Of a DNA stretch of 64,000 bases, positions 1-9,869 are shown in pieces. Origin of the DNA: Chelonoidis abingdonii (lineage: Eukaryota > Chordata > Testudines > Testudinidae); the NCBI RefSeq assembly GCF_003597395.2, contig NC_133773.1, positions 60,501,407 to 60,565,406 of the forward strand, in the 5' to 3' direction. Made by a program: the position numbers and the translations under genes. Each line of letters opens with the position of its first letter. Positions within the stretch are counted from its first letter, which is position 1. A model generated the notes under the pieces. The model saw nothing but the letters and a program-made list of their open reading frames with translations. It was not told where the DNA came from and did no database searches.

Positions 1-1052
1 GACCTAACTTTGCAGTGTGTAACAGGCCTTAAGACCCTGATCCATTGAGGCAGCCCCGGCAACCACATGGAAGGCAATGGGGCTCTGCTCAGATGAAAGG
101 GCGAGTTACATAGGTCAAACTTCAGGATCACAGTCTTATTTTGTACATTATGTCAGCAGAGCAGCAGGGAACACGACCCTGCAAACGTGAAAATGTATTT
201 TAATCTTGGGACTGCAATACCACTTGTTTATATCAGTGGCATAAAGCCATTATCTTGATGACTGTCCACCCCAATATTTATGAGCTAAAAATACATTAAA
301 AAATCCATTAACAAGTCATGCTTAATTAAAGTGTCAAACAGGCTGAAGACAGGGAACTGAGAAACTGTTGCTTATTCCTAAACTACTATTCTACTTCAAA
401 TTTACTGTTTTAGGGCCTGTCGAGATCTCTCTTTATTTATTAAAGATTTTTCAAATTAACCATTTTTAATTGAAAGTTTTGTTTGAGTTTGTCCACTTTT
501 CACCAAAAAAATCTAAACAAAAATAAAAAGTTGTTTGTTTCATCAGACTCTCAACTCTCAGAACTCTCAGTGCTTCTTGAAGAGTGTGTTCAGGTTTGAA
601 GGTGGATGTAGAACTTCTGCTTTGAACCCTGATTTTATCCAATGTATAACAGTGCATTTGGCAGTCTTTTTATCCCACATTGTTTGATGGGTGACAGACG
701 TGGACCTTTCATGGGTTCCTTTAAGGTAAATCATAAGTCCATTCTCAACATGTAATGATACCTTCCATGAGAGGTAGAAAAGGTTTGGGACAAAAAGAAA
801 GGAAAGATTCTTCTGGGATTTATGGATTATGGTAGGAGGTCAGTGGCTGTCTGCAGTATCACCTAGCCCTCATGAAAAATGCAACACTGTAGAAAAGGTA
901 AATGTAAAGAAAGAAATGAAAGAGAATTGACTGACTGTTATAATTAAAGACATTAACAATACACACCTATATTATGCCTTCAACATGCAGGGAATACAGT
1001 GGCATAGGTATTTTCCACTCTGAGGAATTGATGTCATGTAAGTTTCTCATAT
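1..1052. other. Non-coding DNA, no recognised feature
   Basis: AT-rich sequence with no ORF resembling a known protein and no clear repeat terminus. It ends at the left target duplication of the LTR at 1058. By position it is probably LRBA intron. Confidence 0.5.
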
Positions 1053-1057
1053 GTTAT

Positions 1058-2324
1058 TGTGATGCTGCACTCCATATGATTTTATAAAAATATGCTAATG
1101 AGTGAATATAATGTAACTGGAATATGCTTCATGCAAAAGGTCTCTTGTAAGGTATCATTACAAAGCTTAAAATCTACTGAGTGTGGTCATCCAAATTGTG
1201 TAAATGTATCTTTCTTGTATCTGAACCTAGTAATATGAAATATAACTCTGAGGTCCTATTGTAATTATGCAAAGCATGGGCCATTAAGGATGGTTTGGGA
1301 ACTTGATTGCTCCCATCAACTGGGACAACTGGTTGTAAATAGCTCTCTTTACTTACAAGCCTTCCTGTAAGTCAGGCCAGGAAGAATGAAGGCTTGGGGT
1401 CTCCCAGGACGTGTGTCCATGTCACTTGGTACTGGAATCCATCTTAAACCTGGTGTTTTTCCATGTACCCACTCTGGGTAGGGACTCAGAGAGACAAAAG
1501 ATTCCTGCCTTCTGCCAAAGCTATATAAGGGGGTGGAATAGAACGAAGGGGCTACTGACATGAGAAATCCCCTATCACCTGAGCTGGAACAAAGATTGTA
1601 CCAGGGAAAGGATTGGGCACAGAATAGAAAGGAGTCTAGTCTGTGAAAGAAGCTTACTGGAACATCTCTGAGGGTGAGATTTATCTGTAATCAGTTTCTT
1701 AATGTATCAGGCTTAGGCGTTTTTATTTTATTTTGCTTGGTAACTTACTTTGTCTGACGAAGTGGGTATTCACCCACGAAAGCTCACGCTCCAAAACCTC
1801 TGTTAGTCTATAAGGTGCCACAGGATTCTCTGCTGCTTTCACAGATCCAGACTAACACGGCTACCCCTCTGATACTTTACTTTGTTCTGTCTGTTATTAC
1901 TTGGAACCACTTAAATCCTACTTGTTATACTTAATAAAATCACTTGTTTGTTAACCCAGAGTAAGCAATTAATACCCGGGAGAGCAAACAGCTGTGCATC
2001 AGTATTATAGAGGACAGACAATTTATGAGTTTACCCTGTATAAGCTTTATACAGAATCAAATGGATTTATTTGGGGTTTGGACTCCATTGGGAACTGGGT
2101 ATCTGGGTGCTGGAGACAGGAGCACTTCTTAAGCTGTTTTCAGTTAAGTCTGCAGCTTTGGGGCACGTGGTTCAGACCTGAGTCAGTGTTGGAGCAGACC
2201 GGCATGTCTGGCTCAACAAGGCAGGGTTCTGGGTGCCCAAGCTGGTGGAGAAATCGGGCTCAAAGGTAGTCTCAGCACATCAGGTGACAGTCCCAAGGGG
2301 TTCTCTGTGACCCAACCCATCAGA
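1058..2324 (+). mobile_element. Solo LTR, family A copy 1
   Basis: The element begins TGTGATG and ends CATCAGA (expected CATCACA). It is flanked by a perfect 5-bp duplication GTTAT at 1053-1057 and 2325-2329. A TATATAAG box lies at 1523-1530 and an AATAAA signal at 1933-1938, as expected for an LTR read on the plus strand. No gag, pol or env sequence adjoins it, so it is a solo LTR left by recombination. A 121-bp Penelope 3' fragment (1754-1874) is inserted in it. The same family recurs inverted at 59834-62169. The 5-bp duplication fits an endogenous retrovirus or Ty3-type element; the exact family was not determined. Confidence 0.85.
1754..1874 (+). mobile_element. Penelope-like element 3' fragment with hammerhead-like fold
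   Basis: This is a 121-bp insert inside the LTR. The flanks repeat an imperfect ACTTACTTTGT at about 1743-1753 and 1872-1885. It starts at the core CTGACGA (1754-1760), followed by an A, a 6-bp stem GTGGGT/ACCCAC (1762-1767 with 1772-1777, loop ATTC), GAAA (1778-1781) and a 3-bp stem with loop TCAC (1781-1790). This is the order of a hammerhead ribozyme with a very short stem III, a type known from Penelope-like retroelements. Its layout parallels the tails at 30763 and 46210. Stem I is absent because the copy is truncated at the core. Confidence 0.7.
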
Positions 2325-2329
2325 GTTAT

Positions 2330-2667
2330 ATAAAAAACTAAGTAATAGATACAATTCAGAGCAGGACATACTGCTTTCAGCTCCAAGAACAGTGATAGCC
2401 AGTTTTAATGGAAGTGCTAGCAAGGTTCCTTTGTTAACATAGGGAAGAGGAAATGCTGTAATGTTACTGTTCACTCATGCTTTGTTAAATACATGAAAAA
2501 TAAGATGAACTCAAAAATTACACAACTTCAAGCTTAATTACCAAAAACCTATTCAGTGACTAGCGTCTGTCATCAAAAGTTTTCCCCTTTCAAGTTAAAA
2601 GTATTACTGAACAAGATTTCTTTAACTTTATCATGCAGATGGAGAACTAGACAGCTAACTCCCACAT
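2330..2667. other. Non-coding DNA, no recognised feature
   Basis: AT-rich spacer between the LTR and the MITE. No gene or repeat boundary is recognised in it. Confidence 0.4.
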
Positions 2668-2744
2668 TTAGGGTATGTCTAGATTGCTTTTTAAAAGTGT
2701 GTTCTTAACGTATGTAGCCTACGTTAGCTATCTCAGGATAAAAT

Positions 2745-3715
2745 AGAAGACAAAAGGGAAAGTTAGCGCCCGTAACAACATCCTCCGAAAGTTGGTCACC
2801 CCAAAGTGGGAAGCCAATCCAGGTACTTGCAAACCATTGCTATCACCTTGTGCTACTCCACAGCAGAATATGCATGTCCAGTAGGAACGATCTATCCATG
2901 CTAAGAAATTAGACCCGATTCTACACAACAGTTGTCATGGCATAACAGGATGTATAAAGCCAACACCACAGGACAATAGCTTGTACTTACTGGCTGACAT
3001 TGTACCACTTGACATGAGGAGGAAGGTAGCAAGCCAAAGGGAAAGATCACAGCAGACGGAAGATCCAAGGCATCCATTATATGGTCACACAGGAGTAATT
3101 AAACACCTTAAATCGCGAAAGACTTTTATACTCAATGTTGTGCCTTTGGATATGACAACTGGCAAGGCACACGGTTATGGAATGGAAGACTATGCACAGT
3201 AGGATGCACTGAAATAGATCTGGAACCTGAGGAGTACCCTTCCCAGACGGACGATACAGACTGGTCAACATGGCGATGCCTGAACCGCTTGTGTGCGCAA
3301 ACTGGCCGATCAAAAGACTAATATGATCAAATGGGGCTATTCTGACATATATATGCAAGTGTGGTGAGGTGCAGACCATGGAGCACCTGTGTATTTTCCA
3401 GCTCTGTGGGAATACCTGTACAAAGGAAGGCCTTGCTGCAGCGACGGAAAGAATCATAGAAGATTAGGGTTGGAAGGGACTTCAGAAGGTCATCTAGTCC
3501 AAACCCCTGCTCAAAGCAGGACCAATCCCCAGATAGTTTACCCCAGTTCCCTAAATGGCCCCTTCAAGGATTGAACTCCTTGTTTAGCAGGCCAATGCTC
3601 AAACCACTAAGCTATCCCTCCCCCCCGCCAAAGAACCATTGCTGTATATGGAAAAACATCGAGTTTGTGACAAGGACAAGAAAAGAAAGATGACGAAGGA
3701 GGAGGAGAAGGTTAA
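2745..3715 (+). pseudogene. Non-LTR retrotransposon reverse transcriptase C-terminal remnant
   Basis: Plus-strand translation gives broken pieces of the region after the RT domain of a LINE. A stretch reading like RSIHAKKLDP lies near 2890-2920. The open segment 2981-3202 contains ADIVPLDMRRKVASQRERS. A zinc-knuckle-like CKCGE...TMEH...C follows at about 3355-3420. The frame changes several times, so it is non-functional. A SINE splits its last part at 3454-3629, and the 3' end trails off in an A/G-rich run near 3715. The clade is uncertain; it is not CR1. Confidence 0.6.
3454..3629 (-). mobile_element. tRNA-derived SINE with CR1-like 3' tail
   Basis: Read on the minus strand, the head contains GATAGCTTAGTGGTTTGAGC, an A-box-like tRNA segment, followed by GAGTTCAATCC, a B-box-like segment. 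The body then changes to the sequence typical of CR1 3' ends and finishes in CTTCTATGATT. A 6-bp duplication AAAGAA flanks it (3448-3453 and 3630-3635). SINEs with a tRNA head and a CR1/PSLINE-type tail are the classic turtle Pol III SINEs, mobilised in trans by CR1. The loop reads CTGCTAA, so the parental tRNA may be a Ser(GCT) type; that is a guess. Confidence 0.8.
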
Positions 3716-4213
3716 AATAGAAGTGAAGACATGGCAACTCAGCTGTTAACTTGGGTTAGCAGATAAAGTTCAAGGTTGTAAAACTGGATTGCTGAGTCAT
3801 TACTATTTCAGTTAACCTGAGATAAGAACACGCTCTTTTTCTGCAGTAAGCATTCACGCTTAGCCCTGGTCTACACTATAAGTATACGTCGAATTTAGCC
3901 GCATTACGTCGATTTTTTAAGCACAACCAACTCCGTTCCGTCGACCTACAGGGCTCTTAAAATCAACTTCTGTACTCCTCCCTGGCGAGGAGAGTAGTGC
4001 TAAAATCAACCGTCTTGGGTCAAATTTGGGGTAGTGCAGATGCAATTGGATGGTATTGGCCTCCGGGAGCTACCCCAGAGTGCTCCAATGTGACCGCTCT
4101 GGACAGCACTTTCAACTCCGATGCACTAGCCAGGTACACAGGAAAAGCCCCAGGAAATTTTGAATTTCATTTCCTGTTTGGTCAGCGTGGCGCGCTCAGC
4201 AGCACAGGTGATC

Positions 4214-6037
4214 ATGAAATCCCCCAAGAATTGCAAACGAGCTCCAGCATGGACCGAACAGGAGACACTGGATCTGATTGCTGTATAGGGAGTAGAATCT
4301 GTGCAGGCCGAATGCCAGTCAAAAAGAAATGCTAATATATATGCCAAAATTGCACAAGGCATGGTGGACAGAGGCTACAATGGGGAAACGCAGCAGTGCC
4401 GCATGGAAGTTAAGGAGCTCAGGCAAGCCTACCAAAAGACAAAGGAGGCAAATGGTTGCGCCAGGTCAGAGCCCCATACGTGCCGCTTCTATGATCAGCT
4501 GCATGACATTCTAGGGGGGGAGACCATACCACTACCCCACCACTGTCCGTGGACACCTGCAAGGGGGGAGTCTCACGCAACAGGGAGAAGGATTTTGTGG
4601 AGGAGGAGGAGGAGAATGTGCAGCAGACAAGCAGTGAATCCATTCTCCCTGGCAGCCAGGACCTTTTCGTTACCCTGGAGCCAATACCCTCCCATGGAGG
4701 GGTCCGGGACCCTGACACAGGAGAAGGCAGCTCCAGTGAGTGCACATTTGTAACTGCAGTACAGGGTTTTAAAAGCAATTGTGTTTAATGTTTGATTTAC
4801 TCTGAAGAATTGGGATGCATTCACGCCCAGTACAGCTACTGGAAAAGTCTGTTAACATGTCTGGGGATGGAGCAGGAATCCTCCAGGGATATCTCCATGA
4901 AGCTCTCCTGGAGGTACTCTGAAAGGCTTTTCAGAAGGTTTCTGGGGAAGGCTGCCTTATTTCGTCCTCTACAGTAGGACACTTTACCACGCCAAGCCAG
5001 TAGCACGTAGTCTGGAATCACTGCAGCACAAAGCATAGCAGCAAATGTTCCTGGGTTTTGGTCACATTCAAGCAACATTCGGTCTATCTTTCTGTGTTAG
5101 CCTCAAGAAAGTGATATCATTCATGGTCACCTGGTTGAAATAAGGGAATTTTTGTAAAGGAACAGTAGAAGGACCCTGTTGACGCTGGACTGTTTGTGCT
5201 TGGCTAAGAGAGATCATCCCAGAGAATAGCCATGCAGTGGGGTGAGGGGAGAGGTATGCTGCACATCCACCCAAGAACTGCAGCCCCTCCTTTTGAATGG
5301 AAAACCCAACCAGCATTGCTTGCTATGGGAAACCATTACCATACGTTATGAAGGAGGAAGAAGCCAACCTCGCATATCCTTTGGCTTACCATGGCTGCCT
5401 GGAAACCGAATTCTGTTGCCCAGCCTTGTGTGATGTGTTACCATACCGACAGGCGCTCAATATAAAAGGTAAAATGCGACCTTGTACCTAAAGCACATGT
5501 TCTGCCTGCTGTGAATTGTTTAACTGTGAAAGAGCCTCCCTTTTGTTCTCAGAAATTATCATCTTAAATTTTACTCTCTCTTTATTGCCCCGGAGGTGCA
5601 AATGTTTCTACACTCCCACATCATCTCCGTCCCTGAGGTTATCGCAGATTAGAAGGCAAAAAAACCACACTCGAGATGACATGTTTTCCAAGCTCATGCA
5701 GTCCTACTGCACTGATAGGGCACAGCTGAATGCGTGGAAGCATTCAGTGGCAGAGGCCAGGAAAGCATTAAGTGAGTGTGATGAGAAGAGGCAGGAGGTG
5801 ATGCTGAGGCTAATGGGGGAGCAAACGGACATTAAGAAGTATCTGATGGAGCTGCAGGAAAATGAACAAGAGTACAGACTGCCGCTGCATCCACTGTATA
5901 ACCGCCTGCCCTCCACCCCAAGTTCCCCCAGATGCCCAAGAGTGCAGGGGCGGGAAAGCTCCGGGCACCCAACCACTCCACTCCAGAGGACGGCCCAAGC
6001 CACAGAAGGTGGCCGTTCAAACAGTTTTGATTTGTAG
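4214..6037 (+). pseudogene. Harbinger SANT/Myb-like accessory protein, two exons, broken
   Basis: A start at 4214 opens a reading frame with the SANT/trihelix opening AWTEQETLDLIAV, then an in-frame TAG where the family has Trp. The frame then continues open from 4301 to 4753 (QSKRNANIYAKIAQGM, QQCRMEVKELRQAYQKTKEA, TCRFYDQLHDILGG), giving a complete Myb/SANT-like DNA-binding domain of about 90 residues. After a probable intron, the segment within 5640-6037 encodes a charged, coiled-coil-prone C-terminal part (AQLNAWKHSVAEARKALSEC) and a Pro/Ser-rich tail. In Harbinger elements this protein binds the ends and carries the transposase to the nucleus. Exon limits are inferred. Confidence 0.75.
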
Positions 6038-6269
6038 TGTGGCTACAATAAGCAACGTGGCCTTACCGTCCCCTACCCCACCCGGGCTACTTTGTCAGTT
6101 ATCTCACTTTTAAAAAAAAATGAATAAAGAACGAACATGTGGTTTCAAAACAATAGTGACTTGATATCCTTTGCCAGCTGTGATCGAAGAGGGGAGAGTG
6201 GCTGACTTAAAGGGAATTAAGATCAAAAAAGTGGGGCGGGTTTGCGTCAAGGAGAAACACACACAACTA

Positions 6270-7529
6270 TCACACCATAGCCTGGCCAGTCATGAAACTG
6301 GTTCTCAAAGCCTCTCTGATGCACAGCGCGCCCAGCTGTACTTTTCTCATCGTCCTGGTATCTGGCTGCTCAAAATCAGCCAGCAGGCGATCTGCCTCAA
6401 CCTCCCACCCCAGCATAAATGTCTCCCCCTTACTCTCACAGATATTATGGAGCACACAGCAAGCAGCAATACCCATGGGAATATTGGTTCTGCTCAGGTC
6501 TAACCTAGTCAGCAAACAGTGCCAGCAAGCTTTTAAATGTCCAAAGGCACATTCTACCACCATTCTGCACTTGCTCAGCCTAGAGTTGAACTGCTCCTTA
6601 CTACTGTCCAGGCTGCCTGTGTATGGCTTCATGAGCCATGGGAGCAAGGAGTAGGCTGGGTCCCCAAGGATAACTATTGGCATTTTAACATCCCTAACAG
6701 TAATTTTCTGGTCTGGGAAGTAAGTCCCTTCTTGCAGATGCTCGAACAGCCCGGAGTTCCTAAAGATGCGAGCGTCGTGCACCTTTCCCGGCCATCCCAC
6801 ATTGATGTTGGCGAAACGTTCCTTGGGATCTGCCAGTACTTGCAGCACCATTGAGAAGTACCCCTTGCAGTTTATGTACTGGTTGGCAAGGTGGTCCGGT
6901 GCCAAGATAGAGATGTGCATTCTGTCTATCACCCCACCACAGCTGGGAACCCCATTGCAGCAAAGCCATCCACTGACTTGCACATTTCCCGGAGTCACTA
7001 CCCTTGCTAGCAGAAGATCAGTGATTGCATTGGCTACTTGGATCACAGCAGCCCCCACAGTAGATTTGCCCACTCCAAACTGATTCCCAACTGACAGGTA
7101 GCAGTCAGGCACTGCAAGCTTTCACAGGGCTATCGCCACTCACTTCTCAACTGTCAAGGTAGCTCTTATTTTTGTATTCCTGCACTTCAGGGCAGGGGAA
7201 ATACAACTGAAAAGTTCCAAGAAATTGGCCTTACACATGCAAAAGTTTTGCAGCCACTGAGAATCATCCCTTATCTGCAACACTATGTGGTCTCAGTCTG
7301 TGCTTGTTTGCCAGGCCTAGAATCAGCATTCCACTGTATCAACCTGCCCCACTTCCACCATGTCATCCCAATTGCCACATCCCGTGCTTTCAGGAACCCC
7401 TGTGTCCATGTCCTCCTCATAATCATCCTTGTGCTGGCGGCTGCTAGCTAAGTTCTGCACATACTGCAGGATAATGCGTGAGGTGTTTACAATGCTCACA
7501 ACAGCAGCGGTGAGCTGAGTGGGCTCCAT
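6270..7529 (-). pseudogene. Harbinger DDE transposase, broken near the N-terminus
   Basis: The longest open segment (280 residues, 7112 down to 6270) contains the DDE superfamily nuclease. Counting from the Met at 7112, D63 lies in GGVIDRMHI, D113 in WPGKVHDARIF, D151 in ILGDPAYSLLPW and E187 in VVECAFGHLKA, so the catalytic acids are kept. The N-terminal piece starts at 7529 (MEPTQLTAAVVSIVNTSRII) and ends in a stop near 7320. Between 7320 and 7112 the frame is closed by several stops, although the residues around ATLTVEK are still recognisable. It converges with the SANT gene across a gap of about 230 bp. Confidence 0.85.
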
Positions 7530-7919
7530 GCTTGCTGTGCTATGGCATCTGCACAGGTAACCCAGAAAAAAAAAGGTGCAAAACGATTGTCTGCTGTTGC
7601 TTTCACGGAGGGAGGAAGGAACAGATGGAGGGAGGGGAGACTGACGACAAGTACCCAAAACCACCCACGACAATGTTTTTGCCTCATCAGGCATTGGGAG
7701 CTTAACCCAGAATTCTAATGGGAAGCGGAGATTGCGGAGACTATAGGATAGCTACCCATGGTGCACTGCGCCATGAGTCGATGTAGCCACAGTATTGAGG
7801 ACACACTCCACCAACTTAATGCGCTTAGTGGTGACATACATGATCAACTGTATAAAATCACTTTTTAAAGATAGATTTCTATAAAATCAACCTAATTTTG
7901 CAGTAAAGACATACCCTTA

Positions 7920-8950
7920 GTTACTCAAATAATCATACTGTCTTCACAGCATTGCTGCTAACATTCTGAATGCAAGGCCATTATAGCTGTTTTACTCAAG
8001 AGTGGTATAACTTTTGGAGCCACTAGAGTAAAGGGTAATTCTTTCTTTCCGCATCTGAGCACACCAGATAAGAGGAAGGGATTGCTGCAAAAGACGATTA
8101 AAGGAAAAACACAACTTTCTGCTTAGCACAAGCTGTGGAATGAAGCAACTAGTAACAAGGTTCTACAGGAGACAAGCTTGTCATAGGGTAATTGATAGTA
8201 GAGATCCCATCATGATCACCCTACACTGGGGGGGGAGGAGAAGAAAAAAAAGAGGGTTATAAAAAACAGAAGCATATCTTTATATGACATACATGCTTCT
8301 ATATAATTTCAGTCCTGTTTACACTAATGTTTATGAAAAATCTTAGGACTTCTACAACAGAAACATTTCAGGAATCCAAGAACATGTAAAAACTCAATGC
8401 CATACCAGACAGCAGTGCTTGAAAAGGTTTACATTAATAAGTTTAGAGATGCCTCAGTTTAAATGAGAATTTAAAATACAACCGTTTCTGAAGGGAAAAA
8501 ACAAATAGATTTCTCCACTCATGCCTTCTACTACTACAAACACAGGACAACTTTGTTGCAATTAATATCAATTTTATATGTTATATACACACCCCTCATA
8601 TGTAGGGTGGCAAAATACCTGTTTAAATGTAATCAAATGGCTTCACCATTTAGATACATCTTTTATCACTTCACATGCCCTCTGCCCACAAACTGTCTCC
8701 CCAGCACTACCATTCTAAATCCTTGAGTAGCTTCTCACAAACTTAAGAGCAGACCTACCAGAAAATTGTCTAGCATCCACTACTGTGTATTGCTTTAAAA
8801 AAAAAAAAAAAAATCAAGTATGCATTACATATTTAAATCATTAGTATCAGTTGCATTATAATACAAACATCAGGCTTTAGTGTAGAGTATGCCCCAAACT
8901 GTAATCTACTCTGGTATCTTCTGCAACCTAGCAGCCAGGTCATGAGTCAG
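7920..8950. other. Non-coding DNA with A-rich tract
   Basis: AT-rich sequence with a G run near 8228 and an 18-base A run near 8795-8812. No gene, repeat end or RNA fold was recognised. Confidence 0.4.
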
Positions 8951-8954
8951 AACA

Positions 8955-9115
8955 TAAAGCCCAGAAGGGGCCATCATACCATCTAGTCCGACTTCCTGTG
9001 CATCACTGACCATCAGCACCTCCACATTAAACGCAACAAATGCAATTAGACCAAAGCACCATGGCTGCATTTCCTCCCCAAGCCTGTGAACTTTTTGCAA
9101 AATGGAGTAAATCAA
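8955..9115 (-). repeat. Probable CR1/L3-type LINE 3' relic, antisense
   Basis: The plus-strand words AAAGCCCAGAAGGGGCCATC and ATCTAGTCCGACTTCCTGTG match the reversed 3'-terminal region seen at 50830-50890 (AAGGCCAGAAGGG...). It is heavily diverged and has no coding potential. Confidence 0.45.
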
Positions 9116-9655
9116 TTCTAGTGACAGAGCTCAGCAGCTCAACACTGTGAACTACCTGCTGTGCAAAAGATTCAGTGATTTGCATATTTTTGCGGTATAG
9201 AGTACTGTTATGAGACAGAACATGAAGCCTTCCTCAAATAAGCATGGAAACCATGACAAGAGTTAAAACCAACAGCTTCATACTCTGTAGAGTCTTAATC
9301 TAGATCTCTCAAGAATCTGTATCCCCCTAGGTCATGTTTTATTTTCTGAAATCTAATTTCAGTTTTTAGGTCACTGCATGTTCAGTTGTCAGTTTCAAAA
9401 AACTGATTACTTTTCTATGATAAATCAAGACCTCAGGCACAATTTGAATTTCTTATATATAGTAGCTAAAAATGTCCCTATATAAGTTAGTCACTTGTGG
9501 TGTGACACGACTTGGTATACACAAACCTAGCTACATGCTGTTCCCTCTGCATGATCTAGTTAGATCTGCTTTTCAGGTCTAGTGTTCCATATTATGATCA
9601 CTCATTGAGCTGTGGAATACAGTATTGTTAGAGGCAGTGTCTTGGAAAACAAAGT
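9115..9655. other. Non-coding DNA, no recognised feature
   Basis: AT-rich spacer. Nothing supports a gene or a repeat terminus. Confidence 0.4.
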
Positions 9656-9659
9656 TTAA

Positions 9660-9850
9660 ACCAGTTGTCATCAAACTAGGGCCGCTGCTTGTTCAGAGAA
9701 AGCCCCTGGTGGGCCGGGTCGGTTTGTTTACCTGCCGCGTTCGCAGGTTGGCCAATCACAGCTCCCAATGGCCATGGTTCGTCACTCCAGGCCAATGGGG
9801 ACTGCAGGAAGGGCAGCTAGCACATCCCTCAGCCTGCGCCGCTTCCTGAG
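9660..9850. repeat. GC-rich MITE fragment with CCAAT module
   Basis: A ~190-bp GC-rich island in AT-rich surroundings contains GTTTACCTGCCGCGTTCGCA, GGCCAATCACAGCTCCCAATG and GCCAATGGGGACTGC. The same module (GTTTACCTG, then CCAAT on both strands) occurs in the hairpin at 29055-29218 and in the MITE right end near 16920-16960. No termini or duplication were found, so the element type is unknown. Confidence 0.4.
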
Positions 9851-9869
9851 TGCTAACAGAAACTCAATT

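Larger units (their letters stand above)
2671..3859. mobile_element. TTA-flanked MITE interrupted by a LINE and a SINE
   Basis: The left end GGGTATGTCTAGATTGC follows TTA (2668-2670). The right end is diverged (GCAGTAAGCATTCACGC) and precedes TTA (3860-3862). Subterminal segments on both sides are inverted copies: AGTGTGTTCTTA with CTCAGGATAA on the left, and CTGAGATAAGAACACGCT on the right. About 700 bp of LINE sequence plus a SINE occupy the middle. A 3-bp TTA duplication and a GGGTATGTCTA terminus fit a PIF/Harbinger-type MITE. The right end is poorly preserved, so the limit is inferred. Confidence 0.6.
3863..7916. mobile_element. PIF/Harbinger transposon, near full length, decayed
   Basis: The element runs between TTA duplications (3860-3862 and 7917-7919). 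The left end is GCCCTGGTCTACACTATA and the right end, reversed, is GGGTATGTCTTTACTGC. These are imperfect inverted termini sharing the GTCTACACT core. Inside are the two genes typical of Harbinger elements in convergent order: a SANT/Myb-like accessory gene on plus and a DDE transposase on minus. Both carry stops. The related but gutted copy at 23827-25901 has the same left-end sequence and the same subterminal start, GTACTCCTCCC. Confidence 0.85.

Noticed and set aside
2671..7916. A single composite Harbinger bounded by GGGTATGTCT ends
   Set aside because: The two outer ends match better than the ends of the 4-kb element, and both have TTA. However, 3863 begins with a left terminus also seen at 23827, and 2671-3859 has its own paired inner sequences, so two adjoining elements fit better.
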